Made by a program: the position numbers and the translations under genes. Below, one piece after another: positions 33,309 to 43,037 of a stretch of DNA of 43,430 nucleotides. Within the stretch, counting starts at the first letter, position 1, and each line of letters opens with the position of its first letter. The notes below the pieces were generated by a model. It saw nothing but the letters and a program-made list of their open reading frames with translations. It did no database searches and had not been told where the DNA came from. The stretch is from Motilimonas cestriensis (GTDB lineage: Bacteria > Pseudomonadota > Gammaproteobacteria > Enterobacterales > CBDFNC01): NCBI RefSeq assembly GCF_021295315.1, contig NZ_JAIMJA010000030.1:1-43430 (forward strand), read 5' to 3'.

Positions 33309-36300
33309 AGCACTTCCTCCCCGGCGAACAGCTGATCAAGGGCGTTAATAAAGTTAACATCCGGTTTGGTAAAAAACACACCATCACCACCAGGCTGCAT
33401 ACCGCGTAAAAATAAGTAATAAACGCCGCCAAAGTGCTGATCATAATCATAATTGGGTATGCGCTGCCTTAAGAACCGATGCAAAGCCAAGCTGTACAGC
33501 TGATACTGAAAATCATAGCGGTGCGCTATCATGCCCTGCGCCATCGCCTGCTGATGATAATCACTGAGCTGATTACCCAAATGATTCGACTTGTAATCTA
33601 AGACGTAATACTTGCCTTGGTGCTCAAAGGTTAAATCGATAAAACCCTTTAACATGCCCTGTACTTGGTTAAACTTCAACGCCCCAGCCTGCTGTGATAG
33701 CGGATCAAAGCGCAGCAGTAATTGATTTAGAGGCGACGCGGAAATAGCGGCTATGGGTAAATAAAACTCCATCTCAACCAGCTTTTTATCTTGCGTGAGA
33801 TCGGCCAAAGCAAAACCTTGGCCTAAGTCTTTCGCCAATACTTGCTCTACCCACTCAACTAATACATCCAGCCATTCCACTTCATAACCTTCTTGCTCCA
33901 ACTGTTGCAAAATAAGCTCAGTTAAGCTTTGACGATCTGCATTAGCAAAATCAATATTTTCAAACAAGGTATGTAGAAAAGTACCGGCACGTGCGCCTTT
34001 GTAAAAGCTAAACACATTTTTCCCTTCTTCGGCTTCCACTTCTACCGCGACGGGTAACTCTTCCTTACGTGGTAACGGCGCATGCTCATGCAATCGGGAT
34101 AACGCAGAATAGCTAGTGACCCACCAGTTGGTTTCGATGGTGCCATTAAAAATAGCTGGCGCAATGCGCGCTTGTGAGTCTTTAACCTCTTCATATAAGG
34201 GCTCAGGGCTATCATCTGGCGCACTAATGGCAATATCGGGACAACGCTGAGCTAATTCCGTTAACTGTTGCTTTAAGCCAGCTAAGTCCATTTCTTGCCC
34301 CTGCTGGATCAAGTAGCCAATAGCAGATTGATGTAAGTCGGAAATAGGGCTTTTACCAATGCGCGACTTCAGCGGCGCTAAGCCAAGGTAGCAAGCATGC
34401 ACACTGCGGGTGAGTGCCACGTAGAGCAAGCGTAAATCTTCAGCTAAGCGCTCTTTATCGGCCGCTACAATATGCTCAGGTGCGCGACTTAAGTCGATAT
34501 ACTGTTGCCCAGTTGCCTCGTCGTGATATAAGGCGGTGGTTTCGGCGCGAAAATTACAGACAAAGGGCAGGAAAACAAAATCGTATTCCAAGCCTTTTGA
34601 TTTATGGATGGTGACTATCTGCACTAGATTTTGATCGCTTTCCAAGCGTAATTGTTGTTCATCAGCGTTGCCATTGGCGTTGTTAATTTGCTCCATATAC
34701 CAACGCACTAAGGCAAATTGTCCTTCTAACTCAAAGCTGGCTTGTTGCAGTAACTCGGCTAAGTGCAGTAAATCAGTCAGCTCACGCTCGCCATTTAATT
34801 CACCCAGTAAACGCGCGCTGATCCCTTGCTGTGATAACAACTCGCGGATCATCACCAACACGCCCTGCTTTTGCCAGCGAGTATGATAATCGACAAATTC
34901 GGCTATCTTTTGCTCCCACGCGTTTTCGTCTTCGAACAGCTTATTTAAAGCCTTGGCACTGTAGTTAAACAAAGAAGTGCTCAACGCTGCCCGTAATAAG
35001 CGATCATCGGTTGGTGTTAAACACGCAGCCAGCACGCGATACAGATCAACGCCTTGGGGAGTGGCAAAAACACTGTCTCGATTCGATAAATACACGCTTT
35101 TAATGCCCTGCTCCGACAGCGCCTGTTTTACCCGCGCCGCTTCTCGTCCGGTTCGCACCAGCACCGCAATAGAGCCGGCATTAATTGCCTTGATCATGCC
35201 TTTAGCATCTTTAATATAATTGCGCCCTTGCTGCGACGCACGCAATAAGCGATTAATTTGATTGGCGCAGGTCAGCGCCATTTGATTTTGGTAATCGTGC
35301 TTGTTAAGTAAACCCGCTTCAGGCTCGCTGAGCCAAATGTGTAACGCAGGCAGCGTTTGTTCATCATATAACCATTGCTTGGCAGACTTGCCTTCGGGGT
35401 AGCTCACCCCTTGAAAGCTGATATCTTGATCGTAGATAAACGGCTTATTGGCGTGCAAAAACACCTGATTCACGCCATTGATCATACTGGCCGATGAGCG
35501 ATAGTTATGGCCTAAGGTGTAATGATCGCTAATCTCACGGCGCGCTTGAATATAAGTGAAAATATCCGCGCCACGAAAGCCATAAATCGCCTGTTTCGGA
35601 TCGCCAATCATAAACCAGCCAGCATCAGTTCTCGCGCCATAAATATGATGAAATATTTGGTATTGGATTGGGTCCGTATCTTGAAATTCATCGATCATCG
35701 CCACCGGGTAAGCCTGACCAATACTCTCAGCCAATAATTGACCACTTGGGCTAGCCAATGCGGCGCCAAGGTTTAACAGTAAGTCATCAAAGCTCAGTTC
35801 ATTAGTTTGCTGCTTAGCTTGGGATAAGCGCGCTTTGACCCATTTTAGCGCCTGCTGCAGGGCATGCTCTTTAATGGATAAAGGCGCACTTAACAAATCT
35901 TCAATGAGAACGAATACCTGATGCTCTGGCGCTGCACCTTTGTCGGTTTTATTAAACAGCTCGGCTTGGCTAAATTTATTTAGCTTATCGCTAATCTGAT
36001 AATCGATGGTGTCTTGCTGCGCCCAATCCGTAACAGCGGCAAACCAGTTCGGCAGGTTCTTTTTACTGTAACTGCGTTTACTGACACCTGAGTCGCTAAT
36101 AATACCTAAAATGTCGCTACCGACCTCAAGCCATGCCGCCTTTACTTGCTTAATTTGGCCAATAATTTGTTGGTGCTTTTCTGCCAAGCTAGCATCGGTT
36201 AGCGCCGGCAAGACCGTCAGGTTTGGTTTGCTCAGCAAGCCTTGTAAATCTCCTTGCAGCGCACTGGGATCGGGCCAAATACTATAAATAACTTGGCTAA

Positions 36301-36835
36301 GCTCAACATCAAGGGGATAAAAATGAATGCGCCAATAGTCCACTACCGCTAAATACAGTAGATGACTTTGGTCTTGAATTAATTCCGCTTCAAACAGTGC
36401 GCCCGACTCAAACGCATGTTGTTTCAGCATCCGCTGACAAAAACCATGAATAGTATAAACCGCCGCTTCATCCATCTGCCGCTCGGCATCTTGCAATATT
36501 TGGGCGGCGCGTTGATGCTCGCTAATATCCCTTAATAACGCTTGTCCAACCGGATCATGATCAGGTGCGATGCCATCGATAAAAAACTGCCGCTGCTGGC
36601 GAATTCGTTGGCGAATACGATCTCTTAATTCAGCGGTTGCGGCTTCGGTAAAGGTCACCACCAATATTTGATCTATGGTCAAAGGTGCATTGCGACGCGA
36701 GGTATCATCACCATGACCCAGTAATAAGCGCAGTACTAAGCTGGCAATGGTGTAGGTTTTACCCGTACCCGCTGAAGCTTCAATTAATCGCGGGCCATGT
36801 AAAGGAAAAGTAATTGCATCAAGCTGTTGCGCCAT
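33302..36835 (-). CDS. recB: Exodeoxyribonuclease V beta subunit RecB
   Basis: RecB is the 3'-5' helicase and only nuclease of RecBCD. The 1177-residue product (E. coli 1180) has Walker A EASAGTGKTYT at 19-29 (Lys26), the UvrD-type motifs (VVTFTEAATAELRDRIR, AMIDEFQDTDPIQYQIF, FMIGDPKQAIYGFRGAD, TIHKSKGLEYDFVFLP, LLYVALTRS) and a C-terminal nuclease domain with GFIDLTFEHQGKYYVLDYKSNHLG, which carries the catalytic Asp and Lys. It starts the operon recB-recD-unknown-yceH and is divergent from the PerM-like gene. Confidence 0.98.
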   Translation of the reverse strand: MAQQLDAITFPLHGPRLIEASAGTGKTYTIASLVLRLLLGHGDDTSRRNAPLTIDQILVVTFTEAATAELRDRIRQRIRQQRQFFIDGIAPDHDPVGQALLRDISEHQRAAQILQDAERQMDEAAVYTIHGFCQRMLKQHAFESGALFEAELIQDQSHLLYLAVVDYWRIHFYPLDVELSQVIYSIWPDPSALQGDLQGLLSKPNLTVLPALTDASLAEKHQQIIGQIKQVKAAWLEVGSDILGIISDSGVSKRSYSKKNLPNWFAAVTDWAQQDTIDYQISDKLNKFSQAELFNKTDKGAAPEHQVFVLIEDLLSAPLSIKEHALQQALKWVKARLSQAKQQTNELSFDDLLLNLGAALASPSGQLLAESIGQAYPVAMIDEFQDTDPIQYQIFHHIYGARTDAGWFMIGDPKQAIYGFRGADIFTYIQARREISDHYTLGHNYRSSASMINGVNQVFLHANKPFIYDQDISFQGVSYPEGKSAKQWLYDEQTLPALHIWLSEPEAGLLNKHDYQNQMALTCANQINRLLRASQQGRNYIKDAKGMIKAINAGSIAVLVRTGREAARVKQALSEQGIKSVYLSNRDSVFATPQGVDLYRVLAACLTPTDDRLLRAALSTSLFNYSAKALNKLFEDENAWEQKIAEFVDYHTRWQKQGVLVMIRELLSQQGISARLLGELNGERELTDLLHLAELLQQASFELEGQFALVRWYMEQINNANGNADEQQLRLESDQNLVQIVTIHKSKGLEYDFVFLPFVCNFRAETTALYHDEATGQQYIDLSRAPEHIVAADKERLAEDLRLLYVALTRSVHACYLGLAPLKSRIGKSPISDLHQSAIGYLIQQGQEMDLAGLKQQLTELAQRCPDIAISAPDDSPEPLYEEVKDSQARIAPAIFNGTIETNWWVTSYSALSRLHEHAPLPRKEELPVAVEVEAEEGKNVFSFYKGARAGTFLHTLFENIDFANADRQSLTELILQQLEQEGYEVEWLDVLVEWVEQVLAKDLGQGFALADLTQDKKLVEMEFYLPIAAISASPLNQLLLRFDPLSQQAGALKFNQVQGMLKGFIDLTFEHQGKYYVLDYKSNHLGNQLSDYHQQAMAQGMIAHRYDFQYQLYSLALHRFLRQRIPNYDYDQHFGGVYYLFLRGMQPGGDGVFFTKPDVNFINALDQLFAGEEVLC

Positions 36836-36997
36836 AAAGGAGGGTCACCAAACTAAGAGCATTAAGAATAGCTTTAGTATACCGAATCAAGGCAAAAAAG
36901 CTTGTTTCAAGCTGGTGTAAAAAGGGGCAAATTGCCTTGCTTGAGGTTCAGCGCACGAGTAGAGTATTTGTTTATTTTATTCATACAGTTAATCACA

Positions 36998-38086
36998 ATG
37001 AAAGCGTTAAATTTTGAGAAACACCCCGGTCGCGTCATACTCCTTTTGGCGCTTTGTCTATCGGCTTATACCAGCTACTCGTTAATTTCCCCCTATATTG
37101 AGCCGGTGATCATCGCCTTAATTTTTACCATGCTGTGCCACCCGCTGCATAGCTGGATTAATAACAGGCTCAAACACAGAGAAAATGTCGCGGCCGCGCT
37201 AACCTGTACTTTAATCACTTGTGTGATCTTATTACCGATGTTTTTCATCTTTTTAGCCATTTTAAATCAAGCGGCCAGCTACTCTAAAAGCGTGTTAGCT
37301 TGGATACAGGCAGGCGGCATCGAACAACTCGTAGCCCATCCTTGGGTAAGCCAAGTGCTGCAGCTAGCCAGAGAATGGTTACCTGTCGATGTATTTGATA
37401 GTGCGAAGATCAACCAAGATTTAATGGCATTAGCCTCAAGCTCAGGTAAACAAGCGTTATCACTGAGTGCGCAATTTGCTGGCAGTATTTCCAGTTTTAT
37501 TTTTAGCTTTGTACTGATGCTGTTTGTGCTGTTTTTTACCTTACGTGATTATCACAAACTCACCGATTTTTTGCGCCATGCGATCCCATTATCACGCAGC
37601 CAAGAGGATAGCCTGCTCCAAGAAATTCAGATGGTATCTAAATCGGCATTACTCGGCTCATTTCTTACCGCATTATGCCAAGGTATTGTTGGTGGTATTG
37701 GCTTTTGGATTGTTGGGATCCCTGGTCTATTCTGGGGCACGATCATGGCTTTTGCTTCATTAATTCCGGTGGTGGGCACCGCGCTAATTTGGGTTCCAGC
37801 TGCACTGTTTTTACTATTGACTGGTGAATGGCAATGGGCCGCTTTTTTAGCGGTGTGGGGAGTACTGGTGGTAGGCTCTATCGATAACTTTTTACGGCCA
37901 GTGCTGATGAATAACATTTCATCAATGAACACCTTAGTGATCTTTCTGTCCTTAATGGGCGGGATCCACGCCTTTGGCTTAATGGGGTTAATTTACGGAC
38001 CTATCATTATTGCCACTACTTTTGTCTTATTCCACTTGTATGAAACGGAATTTAAAGAATTCTTAAATTACCAAGATAAGCACTAG
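36998..38086 (+). CDS. AI-2E/PerM-family membrane transporter
   Basis: I use the ATG at 36998 (MKALNFEKHPGRV), giving 362 residues, the family's usual size; reading back to 36902 adds residues with no family match, and that start is a TTG. The ribosome site is weak. Seven or eight membrane helices are visible, with the family signatures: LISPYIEPVIIALIFTMLCHPLHSW, FTLRDYHKL before the fifth helix, GIVGGIGFWIVGIPGLFWGTIMAFASLIPVVGTALIWVPAAL, and SIDNFLRPVLMNN. Members export varied small molecules; the substrate here cannot be told. It sits between recB and recC. Confidence 0.9.
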   Translation: MKALNFEKHPGRVILLLALCLSAYTSYSLISPYIEPVIIALIFTMLCHPLHSWINNRLKHRENVAAALTCTLITCVILLPMFFIFLAILNQAASYSKSVLAWIQAGGIEQLVAHPWVSQVLQLAREWLPVDVFDSAKINQDLMALASSSGKQALSLSAQFAGSISSFIFSFVLMLFVLFFTLRDYHKLTDFLRHAIPLSRSQEDSLLQEIQMVSKSALLGSFLTALCQGIVGGIGFWIVGIPGLFWGTIMAFASLIPVVGTALIWVPAALFLLLTGEWQWAAFLAVWGVLVVGSIDNFLRPVLMNNISSMNTLVIFLSLMGGIHAFGLMGLIYGPIIIATTFVLFHLYETEFKEFLNYQDKH

Positions 38087-38099
38087 TTAACCCGAATCA

Positions 38100-38357
38100 T
38101 ATACCCAAGTAACCTCAAGATGCTTGTTCAGCGAGAATTTTTAGGCTGTTAGGCGCGACGCTGATTTGAGACATAGTAATTCTACGTTGAAAATCAGCAA
38201 CAAAGCATAACAGCCTACAAAACTCGCCCTTTGGGAGCCGCTCATTATGCCCATTTTTTCGTTAACAAGCCTCGAAAGGGTTGACAATTCCTTAGTCTTT
38301 TTGCCTCAAACTGAATAAGCGGCTCTGAATCCTGCATCTTGAGGTGTCTTGGCTATA
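38100..38357. repeat. Structured intergenic element, family A, copy 2
   Basis: A 258-base element has terminal inverted repeats matching at 21 of 24 bases (38100-38123 and 38334-38357, ATACCCAAG...CAAGATGC). Nested stems: 38142-38151 with 38208-38217 (10 bp), 38160-38167 with 38191-38198 (8 bp), and to the right 38235-38242 with 38318-38325 (8 bp). The first two occupy the same places as in copy 1 but have different sequence. Before the right terminus both copies carry GCTCTGAA followed by C.TGyATCTT. No gene inside. Confidence 0.8.
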
Positions 38358-38367
38358 GATAAAGGAA

Positions 38368-38461
38368 AGAGTATATTTTCCCTGCAAAACGCTGTGAATA
38401 TATCCCTATACGCTTTGCGTTTTCATCCCTGAAAACGAAATTTGCCGGAAAAAAATACTCT
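38368..38461 (+). repeat. Structured intergenic element, family B, copy 1
   Basis: Outer stem 38368-38381 with 38447-38461 (AGAGTAT...TTTTCC), then GCAAA/TTTGC (38384-38388 with 38441-38445). A conserved core CGCTGTGAATATATCCCTATACGC is followed by a perfect hairpin 38418-38424 with 38431-38437 around ATCCCT. It starts 10 bases beyond the preceding family A element. Confidence 0.7.
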
Positions 38462-38521
38462 ATCCAGCGGTAGAAATATTAACCAGAATTGAGGTTATAC
38501 AGTGCTGGAGGTTGGATGATC

Positions 38522-38617
38522 CTGGCAGGGTAATGGTTCGAAACTTCATCAGCATGGAAGCTGATGCAGAGCCCACACGGATGTGTTCACGGCGATTTCG
38601 AAATATTATCCTGCCAG
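38522..38617 (-). repeat. Structured intergenic element, family B, copy 2 (reverse)
   Basis: Outer stem of 22 positions (38522-38543 with 38596-38617): 19 Watson-Crick pairs, two G-T pairs, one mismatch. On the minus strand the core reads CGCCGTGAACACATCCGTGT, then GGGCTCTGC and a perfect hairpin CATCAGC/GCTGATG (38547-38553 with 38560-38566) around TTCCAT. It ends 25 bases before the recC stop codon, so recC mRNA may carry it in its 3' end. The sequences between the two family B copies (38462-38521) and after this one (38618-38642) hold nothing else I can identify. Confidence 0.7.
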
Positions 38618-38642
38618 ATTGAGGCGTACACCAAGAATTCCA

Positions 38643-41600
38643 TTAAGGTTCAAAAGGACTAATGTTGGCCATTAACGGGCCAAACAATACTGCACTGTTG
38701 GCGGCAAAGTCAGCCCATACTAAGTTAAGATCTTGGTAACAACGCGCAATATAAGGGTCTTGTCCCTCACCTTGTGCAACAAAGTTACCCTCAAAACGCT
38801 TTAAAGCTTGCTCCTTCGCTTTCATTGCCAACGCATCATCAAAACTGTTTTGCACGATATGCGTCGGCTCTTTCTCACAAATTTTAGCCGCCCATTCATA
38901 AGCACTGTTAGGAAACAAAGGCAGCGGTTGAGTTTGGCCCTTAAGATATAGACCAACTAACTCGGTGAGTTTTTGCTTGGCATATTCCTGCTCTAACGAA
39001 TTAAACTCCACACCTTGCACCTTGCCTAATAAGTAACTTGCGCGCGCGGGATAACCCATGGCGCAATAAGCCAAGTGTAAAATCCAATGTTGTAGCAAAT
39101 CTTTACCGTTTAAGCCGCCTGCCTTAAATCTCACTAGGCCCGCGCCATAGTGGTTTTTCAACCAGCCGACTAAATTCACCGTTATATCAACGCCGTCTTC
39201 TTCATAACGAGAAACGCACCCTAATTCGCAGGCTAAATCCTGTTGCTTATGCTCAAGTAAAGGCTGTAGCTGCTGCGCTAAAGCCTTCACTTCATCCACT
39301 TGGCGCTGAAACGCCATTAGGCCAAACTGGCCTTGAGGCAGAACACCTTGAGCTTGCACTTCTTCAAATAAAGCTTGAGTGTCTTGGGATGCTAACTGCT
39401 TAATTAAGATCTGGTTACCCAGCAAGTAATTATCTAAACCATTTAAGCTAAACGGCTCATGATCAAACTGCCCACACTCTTCTAATGGCAGCCAAACCTT
39501 CAAGGTTTGGTTCATAAAGCTCTGACATGGGTGACGAAAAAAGCGGATTAATTGCTGTAAATCCAGCTCTATGGGCTGACTAAAATCAACGTCATCACTA
39601 GGCAAAATTTGGCTTAGCACCTTACCGTCATTTACCTCAACAAAGTTAAGCTTTTGCTGCCGCTCGCCATCAAACCACCACTGCTGGGCAAAGGTAGTGT
39701 AATCACCATTAAAGTAACGCGGGCTAAAAGGTTGTAACGGATATTCAGTCATTAGCTGTTTACGCCAATCATCACTTTCATAATGGAAACCTTGCTCACA
39801 GTAATCCAATAACTCACTGACCAGCACCGAAGGCGTACGCTCGGTATTGTCTTTGATGCTACGACTAATGTAACTGATGTATAAGTGTTGCTGCGCCGAA
39901 CAAAGGGCTTCAAGGAATAGATAACGGTCGTCATCGCGACGAGAGCGATCGCCTTTTTCCATTTTTTCCGCCATCAAATCAAAGCCTAATGGCGGAATAC
40001 TGCGCGGGTAAGCGCCATCGTTCATGCCTAATAAACAAACGACTTTAAAGGGAATAGAGCGCATCGGCATTAAGGTACAAAAGTTCACCTGCCCAGCGAG
40101 AAAACGTTGCCCACCACTACTCTGGTTAAGCTTTTGCTGTAAGTAATCGCTAATAATCGCAAGACTCAAGGTTTCATCAAAGCCGCTGGCATCCACCTGT
40201 TGATGTAGTTGATTTAGCTGCTCTTTAATTAGCATGAGCGCTTCAAAGTCAGCATCATCAACTTGATAGAAATCGTCAAGTAAGGCGAACAAAATATGTT
40301 TCCATTGCTCCACCTTGTTCTGCTGTTGCAACTCACGGCTCAATTCAATCAGCTGGTTAACAAACTGGCACAATTTACCAAGCGGTGCGGCAGCCAAACC
40401 TTGGCATTCAGTGTAAGGCAAGATCCCTTGGAACATTTGTTGATCCATGGCGTAGCCTAATAGCATGCGCTGCAAGCCAAACAGCCAAGTGTTTTGCGGC
40501 AATTCAGGTAACGAGAATTTCTCGCCATCGCGATGATCCAGCCCCCAGCGTACACCGCTCTCAATCACCCATTGGCGAATTTGTTCAAACTCGCCCTGGC
40601 TAATTTCAAACTTAGCCAATACCGCAGGCACGGCCAACAGCTCTAACAATTCACTGCTGGTACAGCGCGAAAGTGGTAAACGCAGCAGTTGAATAAAACT
40701 GGTCAGGATTGGGTTTTCTTGGCAAGCACTGCGATCTGAAATGGAAAATGGAATATGGGTAGCATGAGCCGCGCTGCCAAATACCGCCTGAATGTAAGGG
40801 CTATAAGCATTAACATCTGGCATCATCACTATGATATCTTTTGGTGTAAGCTCAGGATCTTGCTGTAGCAATGACAACAAATGATCGTGCAACACTTCCA
40901 CTTCACGCATCGCACTGTGACAACCTACTAGCGCCAGTGAGTTGTCGTCTGGCGCGACAGTACGATGAGGTTGCGCAGTGGCATTGTGTAAAGACAGAAT
41001 ATCCGATTGAACCCAAACTAATAGGTTGTCAGCTGCGGGCTCAATAAAGTGTCCGTAATCATCGACTTGTAACGAATGCAATTGGTATAAAAAGTCCCGC
41101 CCAAGCTTACCCATGGAAGCTAGCAGTGGATTACCTAATTGATAACCCATATCAGGATCCAGCTCAAAACTATCGGGAACCAAGGCTTTAGAGCCTTGAA
41201 TGACTAGTTGATTATCCTGTAGCGACAACTCGGTGCGCTGCCTTTGTCTTAAGCGGGCGAGGTATTTGGCATCAACAATATCATCCCAAAACTCTTGGCA
41301 TGGATTGGTTAAAAACAAATGCACTTCAACATGTTGACCTAATGCTAGCAATGCCTTTAAATACTCTGGCGCCATAGCTGATATGCCAAACACAAACAGT
41401 CGCTTAGGCAACCCTGCGACCTCATTGTGTTGTTGCAACTGGCTAATCAAATCGGCATACAAGCCTGCGCGATGATAAGGCTTTACACCCTCATTAGTAT
41501 TGAATTCTTGATTGATTTTTTGATATAGGGCTTGCCATAAAATAGGTTGCCAAGCTTGCTGTTCTTCCCATTCAGGTCCAGCTAAACCCGCCTCCCAAGC

Positions 41601-42041
41601 ATTAATCCACTCAGGTCGATAAACTAAATATTGATCGTAAATATCCGCAATTTTATGGCATAACTGGTAGCGTTTCAGACTTGATTCATCATTATCTAAA
41701 TAGATTTTTAATGGCGCGAATGCGGGGTGTTCAAGATAGCTAGGCAGCAAGGTCATTAAGGCCCACGCCATCGATTCTTTGTTGTAGGGGCTCTTTTCTG
41801 GCACGCCAGGCAACACCAATTTAAACATCTGCCAAATAAAACTGGCTGGTAATGGAAAGTCTATATTAGCCGCAATCCCCGTTTTCTTGGCCAGCTCTAA
41901 TTTAAGCCACTGCGCCATGCCTGGGCTTTGTACTAGTATCTGCTCAGCAGTAAAGGGATGGTCTAATGGCTCACTTTGGATCAAATGGGCAAGGATTTCT
42001 TTTAAAAAATCGAGACGATTGGAATGGTATAACTTAAACAA
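38643..42041 (-). CDS. recC: Exodeoxyribonuclease V gamma subunit RecC
   Basis: RecC recognises Chi and holds the split DNA strands in RecBCD. No ATG fits the start. Two TTG codons do: 42047 and 42041. The second gives MFKLYHSNRLD, which aligns residue for residue with E. coli MLRVYHSNRLD, and has GAG eight bases upstream, so I choose 42041 (1132 residues, E. coli 1122). Conserved blocks are ILVQSPGMAQWLKLELA, GIAANIDFPLPASFIWQMF, ALMTLLPSYL, FVFGISAMAPEYL and MPMRSIPFKVVCLLGMNDGAYPR. It is transcribed apart from recBD, separated by the PerM-like gene and three repeats. Confidence 0.96.
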   Translation of the reverse strand: MFKLYHSNRLDFLKEILAHLIQSEPLDHPFTAEQILVQSPGMAQWLKLELAKKTGIAANIDFPLPASFIWQMFKLVLPGVPEKSPYNKESMAWALMTLLPSYLEHPAFAPLKIYLDNDESSLKRYQLCHKIADIYDQYLVYRPEWINAWEAGLAGPEWEEQQAWQPILWQALYQKINQEFNTNEGVKPYHRAGLYADLISQLQQHNEVAGLPKRLFVFGISAMAPEYLKALLALGQHVEVHLFLTNPCQEFWDDIVDAKYLARLRQRQRTELSLQDNQLVIQGSKALVPDSFELDPDMGYQLGNPLLASMGKLGRDFLYQLHSLQVDDYGHFIEPAADNLLVWVQSDILSLHNATAQPHRTVAPDDNSLALVGCHSAMREVEVLHDHLLSLLQQDPELTPKDIIVMMPDVNAYSPYIQAVFGSAAHATHIPFSISDRSACQENPILTSFIQLLRLPLSRCTSSELLELLAVPAVLAKFEISQGEFEQIRQWVIESGVRWGLDHRDGEKFSLPELPQNTWLFGLQRMLLGYAMDQQMFQGILPYTECQGLAAAPLGKLCQFVNQLIELSRELQQQNKVEQWKHILFALLDDFYQVDDADFEALMLIKEQLNQLHQQVDASGFDETLSLAIISDYLQQKLNQSSGGQRFLAGQVNFCTLMPMRSIPFKVVCLLGMNDGAYPRSIPPLGFDLMAEKMEKGDRSRRDDDRYLFLEALCSAQQHLYISYISRSIKDNTERTPSVLVSELLDYCEQGFHYESDDWRKQLMTEYPLQPFSPRYFNGDYTTFAQQWWFDGERQQKLNFVEVNDGKVLSQILPSDDVDFSQPIELDLQQLIRFFRHPCQSFMNQTLKVWLPLEECGQFDHEPFSLNGLDNYLLGNQILIKQLASQDTQALFEEVQAQGVLPQGQFGLMAFQRQVDEVKALAQQLQPLLEHKQQDLACELGCVSRYEEDGVDITVNLVGWLKNHYGAGLVRFKAGGLNGKDLLQHWILHLAYCAMGYPARASYLLGKVQGVEFNSLEQEYAKQKLTELVGLYLKGQTQPLPLFPNSAYEWAAKICEKEPTHIVQNSFDDALAMKAKEQALKRFEGNFVAQGEGQDPYIARCYQDLNLVWADFAANSAVLFGPLMANISPFEP

Positions 42042-42053
42042 GTGCAAAACTCA

Positions 42054-42093
42054 GGTTAAGAGCAGATAAAACCGAGTGTGAAAGATCTTAACC
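42054..42093 (-). other. Inverted repeat between the peroxidase and recC
   Basis: GGTTAAGA on each strand (42054-42061 and 42086-42093) forms a perfect 8-bp pair with a 24-base loop, immediately upstream of the recC TTG start. It may end the peroxidase transcript or shield the recC ribosome site. No strong U-run. Confidence 0.45.
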
Positions 42094-42119
42094 TAAGATG
42101 CAAATGTTAGGAGGTAACT

Positions 42120-43037
42120 CTATAAACTATTGAGAAAACTTGCTGGCGGTGCAAAGAAAATACCACCCGTAACCGCTCGGGTGTAATCCAATAAGCGATC
42201 ATAATGGCCCTCGCTGTCAGCATAAATCATTTTGCGTAGCGCGATATTCACTACTTCTGGCGTATTGGCAAAACCAATAAACATACTGCCGTGCTCAATG
42301 GCATTTCCATAGGGCATATTCTGGCGATACATAGGGATTTCTTTGCCGTCGGCGTCGGTAGCCTTGCCTTTATTAACATGTGCATAAGCAGGCTTTGCTG
42401 CACCAGTTAATTCAATATTTTCTACTTTAGTTCGCCCAATCACCTGCTCTTGTTGTGAGACTTTAAGGTCATTCCACTTATTCAAGTTATGAACATAACG
42501 CTGCAGAGTAATATAGCTGCCACCTTGATAGGCTGGATCTTCTTCGCCAATGAGTACCGCTTTAGCACGTTCTTGATCTGTTGGGTTTTCGGTGCCATCC
42601 ACAAAATCAATCATGTCTCGATCTTTAAGATACTCATAACATTGAATATCTTCACTGACAGTGGCACAGCTTGCGAATAAATCGGCAAGGCCTTTAGCAA
42701 TGCGAAAATTTAAATCCATGCGGCTTGATTTAATGAAAATAAACACGTCACCGACTGTCGCTGGGAAATGGCGATTCCCTTCTTTCATCTCAGTAAACGG
42801 GACTAAAGCCGTCGGTTTTTCAGTATTAAATAACTTACCCCAAGCCGAATCAGAGAATGCGATTAGCCATTCAATATTACATGAACTATCAGCTTGATTG
42901 ACTGTTTTAATTAAAGTGGGAACGAGCTTCAGTAAAGGAAGGAATTGCTCTGAAATAGCTTCATTATCATTGAGTGTAATAGTAATAAAGTCAGCAAAAG
43001 GGCTAGCATCTGTTAGCACTGCGCTTTGTGTAAACAT
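42120..43037 (-). CDS. DyP-type heme peroxidase
   Basis: Dye-decolorising peroxidases are heme enzymes that oxidise dyes and phenols with H2O2; native substrates are often unknown. The 305-residue product fits the cytoplasmic class without Tat signal (E. coli YfeX / Vibrio type). Visible are the distal Asp147 in DFVDGTENP (GxxDG motif), the likely proximal His220 (PAYAHVNKG), the distal Arg238 (MYRQNMPYGN) and FIGFANTPEV. There is no C-terminal encapsulin-targeting tail and no encapsulin gene nearby. It lies downstream of the rRNA/tRNA genes on the same strand and 72 bases before recC. Confidence 0.93.
   Translation of the reverse strand: MFTQSAVLTDASPFADFITITLNDNEAISEQFLPLLKLVPTLIKTVNQADSSCNIEWLIAFSDSAWGKLFNTEKPTALVPFTEMKEGNRHFPATVGDVFIFIKSSRMDLNFRIAKGLADLFASCATVSEDIQCYEYLKDRDMIDFVDGTENPTDQERAKAVLIGEEDPAYQGGSYITLQRYVHNLNKWNDLKVSQQEQVIGRTKVENIELTGAAKPAYAHVNKGKATDADGKEIPMYRQNMPYGNAIEHGSMFIGFANTPEVVNIALRKMIYADSEGHYDRLLDYTRAVTGGIFFAPPASFLNSL

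Noticed and set aside
36902-36997. N-terminal extension of the PerM-like protein from a TTG
   Set aside because: The extra 32 residues are not hydrophobic like the family start and the ATG at 36998 gives the normal length.
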